A stretch of DNA of 6,973 nt from RGIG5579 sp045601445 (GTDB lineage: Bacteria; Bacillota; Clostridia; Oscillospirales; SIG627). Positions 1-6,126 of the stretch are shown here, piece after piece. Numbering within the stretch: the first letter of the stretch is position 1; every line of letters begins with the position of its first letter. Position numbers and translations under genes: made by a program. The DNA lies in the NCBI GenBank assembly GCA_045601445.1, contig JAZRZQ010000087.1:1-6973 (forward strand), written 5' to 3'. Below the pieces are notes generated by a model, which was not told where the DNA came from, did no database searches, and worked only from the letters and a program-made list of their open reading frames with translations.

Positions 1-378
1 TTCTATGACATTTTAAAGTGGTTTAACGATACTTATCACCCGAAAAAAATTATTGTGACCGAAAATGGCTGCGCCTCGACAGATTGGGTCAACGATGAAG
101 GAAAATGCGAGGATCCGAATCGTATTTTCTTTATCAAGAGCTATCTCAAGCGCGCTGCCCGCGCAATCGAGGACGGAATCCCATTGGCCGGGTATTTTGT
201 CTGGTCTTTCTGGGACAATTTTGAATGGCAGGAGGGTCTGCGTCTCCGTTTTGGCCTGGTGTATGTTGATTACAAGACATTGCAGCGAGTACCCAAATCC
301 AGCGCATACTGGTATTCGGATGTTATTCAGAACGGCGGCTTTGAAGCTTTGCCGGAATCCGAGGAAAAATCATTATAA
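1..378 (+). CDS. GH1 family beta-glucosidase / 6-phospho-beta-glucosidase, C-terminal part
   Basis: The reading frame is open from the first base, so the gene starts outside the window; 125 residues remain of a family that is usually about 450 long. GH1 enzymes are retaining glycosidases that release glucose (or glucose 6-phosphate) from beta-glucosides, normally in the cytoplasm. The fragment holds the nucleophile motif VTENG, with the catalytic Glu at fragment residue 21. It also has the C-terminal signature GYFVWSFWDNFEW followed by QEGLRLRFGLVYVDY (residues 64-91), where Trp68, Glu75 and Trp76 fall at positions that usually bind the sugar. The closing PKSSAYWYSDVI is also typical. The acid/base Glu (NEP motif) lies in the missing part. 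Choosing between plain and phospho-glycosidase is not possible without that part. The gene converges on the gatB operon and is followed by a terminator hairpin. Its base composition is lower in GC than the - strand genes. Confidence 0.93.
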   Translation, partial: FYDILKWFNDTYHPKKIIVTENGCASTDWVNDEGKCEDPNRIFFIKSYLKRAARAIEDGIPLAGYFVWSFWDNFEWQEGLRLRFGLVYVDYKTLQRVPKSSAYWYSDVIQNGGFEALPESEEKSL

Positions 379-427
379 AAGGCAGGGCGGAAAATAAAAC
401 GAAGAAAAGAATGATCCGCTGGTTTAA

Positions 428-450
428 TGTGCCCCCTGTCAAGTTGACAG
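428..450. repeat. Probable IS terminal inverted repeat with 7-1-7 palindrome
   Basis: The sequence TGTGCCCC then CCTGTCAAGTTGACAG contains a perfect palindrome, CTGTCAAGTTGACAG (436-450). IS3-family ends begin with 5'-TG, and this site lies about 80 bases past the stop codon of the transposase remnant on the - strand, where a right end is expected. No matching opposite end is visible in the window, so the element is incomplete and the exact outer base (428 or 430) is not fixed. It could instead be an unrelated palindromic operator. Confidence 0.45.
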
Positions 451-494
451 ACTAAAAAACAAAAGAATTTGTTAATTGAATAAGATTCTTTCAA

Positions 495-526
495 CTCCCC
501 CTGCTGCGCAGCAGGGGGAGATTTTT
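495..526 (+). terminator. Rho-independent terminator after the GH1 gene
   Basis: CTCCCCCTGCTGC is followed directly by its exact reverse complement, GCAGCAGGGGGAG, giving up to 13 pairs less a small tip loop, then A and five T. The T-run is on the + strand, so it would end transcripts from the GH1 gene 117 bases upstream. On the - strand the hairpin has no T-run. If the IS end at 428-450 is real, this hairpin lies inside the IS remnant rather than being native to the GH1 gene. Confidence 0.8.
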
Positions 527-527
527 G

Positions 528-638
528 TCACGCAGCGGTGGCGAAGTAATACTCGCAAGGTGTCATGCAATTCAAACGCTTCTGGTAACGGCGAGTGTTG
601 TAAAAGTGTATGTAATTTTCAATTGCAGTGACTCGAAA
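528..638 (-). pseudogene. IS3-family transposase (OrfB, integrase core) C-terminal remnant
   Basis: Read on the - strand, the frame ending at the TGA of 530-528 gives VTAIENYIHFYNT followed by RRYQKRLNCMTPCEYYFATAA. The pattern YIHFYN-x-RRYQ-x-x-LN-x-MTP-x-EY is the characteristic C-terminal end of IS3/IS150-type transposases with an rve integrase core. Only about 37 residues can be recognised. Upstream the frame continues as LFGILTSVWRRRF, which I cannot match, and the DDE catalytic residues are absent. The remnant is therefore inactive. The upstream boundary is approximate: neighbouring bases may be decayed transposase or unrelated DNA brought in by a later rearrangement. Confidence 0.75.
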
Positions 639-766
639 TCTTCTTCGCCAAACGGAAGTCAATATCCCAAAAAGCCTTTAACCGTGCGGGTTTTGGGCAT
701 CTTCCCGTCATCACGAAACCCTCAGTTCTAACGGGAGTTCTAATACAATTGAATATTTGCGTTAAT

Positions 767-947
767 CTCGGCCTGCCGAGTAAATCCACCCTTGCGGGTG
801 GGAGAAATCGTCTTCGACGATGAAATGCAACTTCGTTGGGTGAAATCCGCCTCGACGGCGGATGGGTGGATTTCATTTCATCTGAGGCAAAGCCGAAGAT
901 TTCATCAGCGTTAGCTGATTTCATCCTTGCGTCAGCAAGGATTTCAT
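767..947. repeat. Cluster of eight mini-hairpins with GATTTCAT / ATGAAAT spacers
   Basis: Eight short inverted repeats follow one another. Five are 767-780 (CTCGG, loop CCTG), 786-801 (CCACCC, loop TTGC), 807-821 (ATCGTC, loop TTC), 828-838 (CAAC, loop TTC) and 845-863 (ATCCGCC, loop TCGAC). The others are 880-900 (ATCT-GA-GGC, loop AAA), 904-919 (ATCAGC, loop GTTA) and 923-942 (ATCCTTGC, loop GTCA). GATTTCAT occurs four times, starting at 869, 898, 917 and 940; the left half carries the inverse, ATGAAAT at 820 and GTGAAATC at 840. An outer 10-bp perfect repeat (AAATCCACCC, 782-791, with 864-873) encloses four of the hairpins. No protein-coding signal is seen. The arms differ in sequence while their pairing is kept, which suggests a structured repeat family. 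The function is unknown. Confidence 0.8.
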
Positions 948-1093
948 TTTCTGTAAGATTTTGAAGTCATACGTAAACTGCCGAAAATATCTTTTTTTCT
1001 TGTGCCAAAGCCGGGAAACGGTGGGTTTTGCAGCACGGTGCGCGGGGATCGGTGCTTGCGGATGCGGTTTGATCGCCCTCACCGCTCAAGAAC

Positions 1094-1134
1094 AAAAAGC
1101 CTGTGCTTCCTTTGGGAAGCGCAGGCTTTTTTTG
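1094..1134 (-). terminator. Terminator of the aspS-gatCAB operon, probably bidirectional
   Basis: On the - strand GCCTGCGCTTCC, loop CAAA, GGAAGCACAGGC forms a 12-bp stem with one C-A mismatch and is followed by five T. It lies 42 bases beyond the gatB stop. On the + strand the same stem has a G-U pair at the mismatch position and is followed by seven T, so it also insulates the operon from readthrough out of the GH1 side. Confidence 0.88.
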
Positions 1135-1175
1135 GTTGCTTTTTCTTTGGTTTTGCTGTTGATTTGGGATTTGAT

Positions 1176-2618
1176 TCAGAGGGTATTGATGTGGTCGATG
1201 AGGGTTTTTCTCAAGGTTTGGGGATCGCAGTTGCCCTTGAGCTCCTTCATACATTTGCCGAAGAGGGCCATCAGGGCTTTTTCCTTGCCGCCCTTGTAGT
1301 CTGCGACCGATTTGGGATCGGCGGCGACGATGGCTTTGACGGTCTCCTCGAGCTTGCCGGTGTCGTTTGACATCACAAAGCCGTTTTCCTCGGCGTAGGC
1401 GGCGGGGACGATGGTGGGATCGTCGAACATGGCCGCGAGGATCTTCTTGGCATTGGCACGGCCTACCTTGCCGTCACTGACCAAAAGGATCAGCTCGCCA
1501 AGGCGCTCGCCGCTCACGTCGAGCATATCGTAGGTCATCTGACGGGTGTTCAGGATGCTCATCACCTCGGAGATGATCCAGTTGGCCGCGTTTTTAGCGG
1601 ACTTGCAGACCCGAAACGCCGCTTCGAAGCAATCGCAAAGGGCGATGCTCTTGATGAGCTGGTCGGCGTCGTACTCGCCCAGGCCGTATTCGTTGATATA
1701 GCGCTCGCGCTTGACCTCGGGAAATTCGGGCAGAGAGGCCTTGACCGAATCAAACCACGCATCGTCGATGACGACGGGCATCACGTTCGGATCGGGAAAA
1801 TAGCGATAATCGCCCGCGGTTTCCTTGGTACGCATCGCGTAGCTTTTGCCCTTGATATCGTCCCAACGGCGGGTCTCCTGACGGAGCGTTTCGGTTCCGT
1901 TTTCGAGCGCGTCGATGTGACGGGCCGTTTCATACTCGATGGCACGCTTAATTGCCTCGATGGAGTTCATATTCTTCATTTCGGCACGCACGCCGAGCTT
2001 GTCGCTTCCCTCGGGGCGAACCGAGAGGTTCACGTCACAGCGCATCGTACCGTGGGCCATTTCACATTCGGCGACTCTGGCGTAACGGAGCAGGGTCTTT
2101 AAGCGCTCGAGATATGCCTCCACCTCCTCGGGGCCGGAAAGGTCGGGCTGTGAGACGATCTCGATCAGCGGGACGCTGGTACGGTTGAAGTCGACGTGGG
2201 TGGTGTCCTCACGAATGTCGTGGACGAGCTTGCCCGCGTCCTCCTCCATGTGGATCTGCTTGATGCGGATCTGTTTTTTGCCCTTGGATGTCTCGATCTC
2301 CACCAGACCGTTGACGGCGACGGGCGCAAACCACTGCGTCGTCTGATAGGCGGCGGGCAGATCGGGATAGTAATAGCTTTTTTTGTCAAAGGTGGTGGTG
2401 CGGTTGATGTCGCAGTTGAGCATCAAGCCCGCCTTCATACCGAAGTCGACCACTTTTTTATTGACGATGGGGAGCATACCCGGCATACCGCAGCAGGCGG
2501 GGCAAACGTGGGAGTTGGGGTCGGCACCGAAGGAATGGGCGGAGCAGGAGCAAAAGATCTTGGAATCGGTTGCCAGCTCCACGTGAACCTCAAGGCCGAT
2601 GACGGTTTCGTATTTCAT
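1176..2618 (-). CDS. gatB: Asp/Glu-tRNA amidotransferase subunit B (GatB)
   Basis: GatB is the kinase/amidating subunit of GatCAB: it phosphorylates the Asp or Glu carried on mischarged tRNA(Asn)/tRNA(Gln) and adds ammonia from GatA. The start is the ATG at 2618, giving 480 residues, the usual length; an in-frame upstream extension lies inside gatA and has no homology. AAGGAGG sits 9 bases ahead of the ATG, inside the gatA tail, and one base separates the gatA stop from this start, so the two are translationally coupled. Visible motifs are VIGLEVHVEL at the N-terminus, the Cys cluster FCSCS and CPACCGMPG (residues about 22-47), YYYPDLP, HMEEDAGKL, VPLIEIVS, MRCDVNLSVRP and DYRYFPDP, then the helical/YqeY-like tail that contacts tRNA. 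Several motifs differ from the usual form, for example LPAAYQTTQ for LPKxYQISQ and NRTSVPLIEIVSQPD for NRAGVPLIEIVSEPD. This fits a divergent second copy of the enzyme. Confidence 0.95.
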   Translation of the reverse strand: MKYETVIGLEVHVELATDSKIFCSCSAHSFGADPNSHVCPACCGMPGMLPIVNKKVVDFGMKAGLMLNCDINRTTTFDKKSYYYPDLPAAYQTTQWFAPVAVNGLVEIETSKGKKQIRIKQIHMEEDAGKLVHDIREDTTHVDFNRTSVPLIEIVSQPDLSGPEEVEAYLERLKTLLRYARVAECEMAHGTMRCDVNLSVRPEGSDKLGVRAEMKNMNSIEAIKRAIEYETARHIDALENGTETLRQETRRWDDIKGKSYAMRTKETAGDYRYFPDPNVMPVVIDDAWFDSVKASLPEFPEVKRERYINEYGLGEYDADQLIKSIALCDCFEAAFRVCKSAKNAANWIISEVMSILNTRQMTYDMLDVSGERLGELILLVSDGKVGRANAKKILAAMFDDPTIVPAAYAEENGFVMSNDTGKLEETVKAIVAADPKSVADYKGGKEKALMALFGKCMKELKGNCDPQTLRKTLIDHINTL

Positions 2619-2619
2619 C

Positions 2620-3822
2620 TTATTTGCCCTCCTTCTCAAGCATCTTGGCCGCATCCAGAAGCATCTGCTCCGAGAATGCCGCGCCGACAAGCTGAACGCC
2701 GCCTGCCACGACGGCGGGGAGACCCGTGATCGAGGCGGGTGCGGTGTAACGGTTTTCCTCGAAGGAGATCTGCGCGTCGGTCTCGAGGAGCGAGGCGGGG
2801 TAAGTCATTGCGGAAGAGGCGGGCATCAGCACCGCGTCAAACTCGGCAAAGAGAGAGGCAAATGCCTCGACGATGACTCTTCTGACTCTCAGGCACTTAT
2901 CGTACACGCGCATATAGTTTTCGGTGGAAAGGGCTTCCGAGCCGAAGAGAATGGCACATTTCAAAAGATCGCCGAAGGCCTCGGTGCGGCTGTTAATATA
3001 AAACTCGTCGATGCCCGAAAAGTTTTGGGCGCGATAGCCGAATTTGACGCCGTCGTAGCGGGAGACGTTGTTGCAAAGCTCGGCGCACATCAATACGTTC
3101 CAAGCCGCGCCTGCCGAGGCGATGGCGCTGTTCTCGACGGGAACGACCTCGACGCCGTTTTCCTGAAGGCATTTTACGGCCTTGTCAAGACAAGCGGCCG
3201 CGTCGGGCGCGAGAGAGGCGGAAAAATCCTTCAAGAGGGCGATGCGGGAAGGCGCTTTGCGGGGGGCGTTCTTCTTCAGCTTGGCACAGAGGGCTTCGGG
3301 CTGGCTCGTGCCGTCCTTATCGTCGTGACCTGCGGCCGCGTCAAGCAGCTCGCGGCAGGTCTCTGCGCTTGCGGCAAGCAGGCTGACCGTTTCGCCGGAG
3401 CAGGCAACGGGGACGGTGCCGTAGCGGGAGAGCGTTCCGTAGGTGGGCTTGATGCTGACCAGACCGCTTTGGGCGGCGGCACGTCTGACCGAGCCGTTGA
3501 CGTCAAGGCAAACGGCGGCGATGGCCTCTCCCGCCGAGACGATGGCGGCGGCGGGGCTTTGAAGCGCGCCGTCCTTGACCAGAGCGCCTCTTGCGCCCGT
3601 CTCACCGAGCAGGTCGATGGCAAACTCGCCTACCTCGGCCTTGCCGCCGAGGGAATAGCCTGCCGCTTGCAGGCGGGTGAGCACCTCGGCCTCAAAGAGA
3701 CTTTGGTAGCCCTCGAGCATACGCGAGCCTGCCGTGGTGGGCAGATCGGTGGTGAGGATCATATCGTCCGCGACGATGATCTTGTCACAGGACAAATCTT
3801 TCTTTACGGTATAAGCGTTCAT
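2620..3822 (-). CDS. gatA: Divergent, short Asp/Glu-tRNA amidotransferase subunit A (GatA)
   Basis: GatA normally hydrolyses glutamine and channels ammonia to GatB. The start is the ATG at 3822, with GAGGAGG six bases upstream. The product is 400 residues against about 485 for the family, and only about 14 residues precede the segment that matches IAIKDN. Family membership rests on position between gatC and gatB and on GSIKPTYG-like motifs: NGSVRR (residues 110-114), SIKPTYGTLSRYG (123-135), AAGHDDKDGTS and SITGLPA (364-370). The catalytic layout is abnormal. The Lys of IAIKDN is replaced by Ala18 (IIVADDM). The GGSSGGS loop carrying the cis-Ser is replaced by a shorter GALQSPA (86-91). The nucleophile-type Ser is kept as Ser111. 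The KRRIMLG segment that binds glutamine reads KCAILFG (288-294). I infer reduced or lost glutaminase activity; the reading frame is intact and under good initiation signals, so it is not a pseudogene. Confidence 0.88.
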   Translation of the reverse strand: MNAYTVKKDLSCDKIIVADDMILTTDLPTTAGSRMLEGYQSLFEAEVLTRLQAAGYSLGGKAEVGEFAIDLLGETGARGALVKDGALQSPAAAIVSAGEAIAAVCLDVNGSVRRAAAQSGLVSIKPTYGTLSRYGTVPVACSGETVSLLAASAETCRELLDAAAGHDDKDGTSQPEALCAKLKKNAPRKAPSRIALLKDFSASLAPDAAACLDKAVKCLQENGVEVVPVENSAIASAGAAWNVLMCAELCNNVSRYDGVKFGYRAQNFSGIDEFYINSRTEAFGDLLKCAILFGSEALSTENYMRVYDKCLRVRRVIVEAFASLFAEFDAVLMPASSAMTYPASLLETDAQISFEENRYTAPASITGLPAVVAGGVQLVGAAFSEQMLLDAAKMLEKEGK

Positions 3823-3835
3823 TGTTTGCCTCCTC

Positions 3836-4117
3836 TCATTCGACCACGCGGGGCACACACCAATATCCCTCGTCGGTTTCGGGTGCGCCCGCCTGCAGGG
3901 CCTCGCGCGAGAAGGGCTGCGAAACGACGTCCTCGCGCACGACGGTCAAAAGCGGCATCACGTGAACCATTCTTTCGGTGGAAGCGGTGTCGATCGACTC
4001 GAGTGCGGCAAGAGATGCTTCCCTTTTTTCAAAAAAGGAAATGACGGCATCCTTCTGCTCCTCCGTGAGGCTGAGCTGATTTAACATTTCGAGTCTTCTG
4101 AGTGTTTCTCTATCCAT
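3836..4117 (-). CDS. gatC: Asp/Glu-tRNA amidotransferase subunit C (GatC)
   Basis: GatC is a small subunit that wraps around GatA and GatB and stabilises the complex. The ATG at 4117 has AAGGAG seven bases upstream and gives 93 residues, close to the usual 95. Upstream in-frame codons fall in the gap before aspS and are not needed. The N-terminal helix has the LNQLSLTEEQ pattern (usually LARLxLxEEE). The C-terminal half carries the strongest signature: PLLTVVREDVV, then APETDEGYWCVPRVVE, matching the family ending APexxxgfFxVPrvle. It lies 28 bases after aspS and 13 bases before gatA. The gene order C-A-B is standard. Confidence 0.93.
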   Translation of the reverse strand: MDRETLRRLEMLNQLSLTEEQKDAVISFFEKREASLAALESIDTASTERMVHVMPLLTVVREDVVSQPFSREALQAGAPETDEGYWCVPRVVE

Positions 4118-4145
4118 TCTGATACTCCTTTTTTCGGGGCGGGGG

Positions 4146-5921
4146 TCAGTCTCTGACCTTGATATGAACCTCACGGAGCTGTTGCTCGGTGACGCCGCCG
4201 GGTGCGCCCATCATCAGATCCTGCGCGTTTCCGTTAAGCGGGAAGGCGATGACGTCACGGATCGTTTCTTCCTCGGCAATGAGCATAATCATACGGTCGA
4301 CACCGGGTGCCATTCCCGCGTGAGGCGGTGCTCCGTAGGAGAAGGCGGTATAAAGGGCGCCGAACTTGGCCTTGACGTCCTCTTCCCCGTAGCCTGCGAT
4401 CTCGAAGGCCTTTCTCATAATGTCGGGGTTGTGGTTTCTGACCGCACCGGAAGAAAGCTCAACACCGTTGCAGACGATGTCGTACTGGTAAGCAAAGACC
4501 TCGAGCGGATCTTTGTTCAAAAGGGCATCCATACCGCCCTGCGGCATAGAGAAGGGGTTGTGGGTGAAGTCGATCTTGCCGGTCTCGGCGTTGCGCTCGT
4601 ACATCGGGAAGTCGACGATATAGCAAAACTCAAACGAATCCTTGCGGATCAGACCCAATTCGTTTCCGATCCAGGTTCTCATTTCGCCCGCAAGCTTGGA
4701 GACCACCGAGGCCGCGTCGCTGATAAAGAAGAGCGAATCGCCCTCCTTGATGCCGCAAAGCTCGCAAAGCTCGGCCTTTTGTTCTTCGCTGAGGAACTTT
4801 GCGATCGGGCCCTTGAACTCGCCCTCCTCGAGGGTGATATAGCCGCAACCGAACTTCATTCCGATGCTTCTCGAATAGAGGTCGATCGCCTTTTCGAAGG
4901 CCTTTTTACCGTCGCCCTCACCGTCCTTCTTGACAAGGTAGTTGGCGACGATGCCGCGGACGATCTTATTCTTGAAGGGAACGGTTCTGCCGTTGACGTT
5001 TAAAAATTCGTGCTTGGCGAAAAATTCGGTGAGATCCAAAATCTCCAAGGGGTTTCTCAAATCGGGCTTGTCGGTACCGTATTTGAGCATCGAATCGGCG
5101 AAGGTGATTCTCTTGAAGGGGGGCTTGGAGACCTTCTTATCCGAGAACTTGGTAAAGGTGTTGTAAATGACCTGCTCGGCGACCTCGAACACGTCCTCCT
5201 GCGTGGCAAAGGCCATTTCGAAGTCAAGCTGATAGAACTCTCCGGGAGAGCGGTCCTGACGGGCATCCTCATCGCGGAAGCAGGGAGCGATCTGAAAATA
5301 ACGGTCGAAGCCCGAGGCCATCAGAAGCTGCTTGAACTGCTGAGGCGCCTGCGGAAGGGCGTAGAATTTGCCCTTGTGCTTACGGCTGGGAACGAGGTAG
5401 TCTCGAGCGCCCTCGGGAGAGGAAGCGGTAAGAATGGGGGTCTGAATCTCCATAAAGCCGAGCGCTTCCATCTGCGAGCGCAGGTAGCTGAGGATCTGCG
5501 AGCGCAGGACGATGTTGTCGTGGATCTTTCGGTTGCGAAGGTCGAGATAGCGATATTTGAGTCTGACCTCCTCGCGGGTGTTTTCGGATGCGTCGATCTC
5601 AAAGGGCAGGCCGAGCTGACAGGGGCCGAGCACCTCGATGCGGTTGGCTCTGACCTCGATGATGCCCGTGGCAAGCTTGGGGTTAACGGTCTCCTCGTCG
5701 CGGCGGGTAACGCCACCCTCGATGAGAACGACGGTCTCCTTCGAGATGCCCGAGAGCATCGCGTCATCGGAAAAGACGATCTGCGTGACGCCGTAATGGT
5801 CGCGCAGGTCGACGAACAGCACGCCGCCGTGATCGCGAACGGTTTCGACCCAGCCCGTCAGTACGACGGTTTGGCCGATATGCTCCTCGCGAAGCTCGTT
5901 ACAGGTATGGGTTCTCAACAT
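4146..5921 (-). CDS. aspS: Aspartyl-tRNA synthetase, bacterial type, probably non-discriminating
   Basis: This class II synthetase attaches Asp to tRNA(Asp) and, in non-discriminating forms, also to tRNA(Asn). The ATG at 5921 has AAGGAGGA seven bases upstream and yields 591 residues, like E. coli AspRS (590). The order is: OB-fold anticodon-binding domain (about 1-110, VVLTGWVETVRDHGG and VDLRD), motif 1 region (GFMEIQTPILTASSPEGARD, 155-174), motif 2 (CFRDEDARQDRSPGEFYQLD, 214-233), the bacterial GAD insertion (about 290-430), FTHNPFSMP (452-460) and motif 3 (GAPPHAGMAPGVDR, 530-543). His31 is at the position where E. coli has Leu30; His there is associated with relaxed tRNA recognition. The second reported determinant, in the RDEETVNP loop (residues 74-81), has Glu and is not diagnostic. 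Co-transcription with gatCAB and an Asn-type T-box support a role in Asn-tRNA formation. Confidence 0.96.
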   Translation of the reverse strand: MLRTHTCNELREEHIGQTVVLTGWVETVRDHGGVLFVDLRDHYGVTQIVFSDDAMLSGISKETVVLIEGGVTRRDEETVNPKLATGIIEVRANRIEVLGPCQLGLPFEIDASENTREEVRLKYRYLDLRNRKIHDNIVLRSQILSYLRSQMEALGFMEIQTPILTASSPEGARDYLVPSRKHKGKFYALPQAPQQFKQLLMASGFDRYFQIAPCFRDEDARQDRSPGEFYQLDFEMAFATQEDVFEVAEQVIYNTFTKFSDKKVSKPPFKRITFADSMLKYGTDKPDLRNPLEILDLTEFFAKHEFLNVNGRTVPFKNKIVRGIVANYLVKKDGEGDGKKAFEKAIDLYSRSIGMKFGCGYITLEEGEFKGPIAKFLSEEQKAELCELCGIKEGDSLFFISDAASVVSKLAGEMRTWIGNELGLIRKDSFEFCYIVDFPMYERNAETGKIDFTHNPFSMPQGGMDALLNKDPLEVFAYQYDIVCNGVELSSGAVRNHNPDIMRKAFEIAGYGEEDVKAKFGALYTAFSYGAPPHAGMAPGVDRMIMLIAEEETIRDVIAFPLNGNAQDLMMGAPGGVTEQQLREVHIKVRD

Positions 5922-5970
5922 TTTGAAATCCTCCTTGGAAGTTTGTTCGTTTTTCTCGGGGAACGGAAAC

Positions 5971-6010
5971 AAAAAAGCCCCTCGTCCCCAAAAGCATGGG
6001 ACGAAAGGCT
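5971..6010 (-). terminator. T-box attenuator terminator
   Basis: AGCCUUUCGUCCC (6010-5998) pairs over 13 positions, with two G-U pairs, with GGGACGAGGGGCU (5988-5976), and runs into six U (5976-5971). The CGUCCC of the 5' arm is shared with the antiterminator. It stops transcription about 50 bases before aspS when tRNA is charged. Confidence 0.93.
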
Positions 6011-6034
6011 ATCTTCCGCGATACCACCCAAATT
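5997..6034 (-). promoter_or_regulatory. T-box motif and antiterminator
   Basis: UGGG (6030-6027) pairs with CCCA (6000-5997), and CGGAAG (6018-6013) pairs with CUUUCG (6007-6002). They flank a 7-base bulge, UGGUAUC (6026-6020), whose UGGU would pair with the NCCA end of an uncharged tRNA. This structure uses the 5' arm of the terminator, so the two exclude each other. Confidence 0.85.
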
Positions 6035-6126
6035 GACCGCCGAGGGCGATCCACTCAAAGCATCCTGACGGGATGTACGTGCGGTTCTAATCACCGAGAT
6101 CGGCTTTCTTCCGCAAGCTCCGAAGT

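Larger units (their letters stand above)
379..1175. other. Gene-free stretch with mobile-element debris
   Basis: About 800 bases separate the converging GH1 gene and gatB without an intact gene. They contain a palindromic probable IS end (428-450), a terminator hairpin (495-526), the tail of an IS3-family transposase on the - strand (528-638), a run of small hairpins (767-947) and a shared terminator (1094-1134). I recognise nothing in 639-766 or 948-1093. Open frames crossing this stretch have no family resemblance and run straight through the hairpin repeats, so I do not call them genes. Confidence 0.75.

Noticed and set aside
411..455. Small frame MIRWFNVPPVKLTD starting at ATG 411
   Set aside because: It is only 14 codons and is created by the palindromic IS-like end; there is no separate coding evidence.
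619..924. A 101-codon open frame on the - strand through the hairpin array
   Set aside because: It begins inside the repeats, its first half just translates the hairpins and spacers, it has no ribosome binding site or family resemblance, and it overlaps the transposase remnant in another frame.
767..947. CRISPR array
   Set aside because: The conserved units are only 7-8 bases, the intervals are irregular and self-complementary, and no cas gene is present.
948..1093. Possible tRNA or other structured RNA in the GC-rich gap before the terminator
   Set aside because: I could not find a cloverleaf, a CCA end, or any conserved RNA motif on either strand.
2619..2690. Longer GatB with 24 extra N-terminal residues
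   Set aside because: The extension lies inside gatA and is basic, unrelated sequence. The ATG at 2618 has AAGGAGG at good spacing and begins the normal family start (KYETVIGLEVHVEL).
2599..4044. A 481-codon open frame on the + strand
   Set aside because: It is antisense to gatA and parts of gatB and gatC. The GC-rich codon bias of those genes leaves the opposite strand open. The translation has no recognisable family.
5010..6068. A 352-codon open frame on the + strand
   Set aside because: It is antisense to aspS and runs into the T-box leader, both of which are strongly supported.
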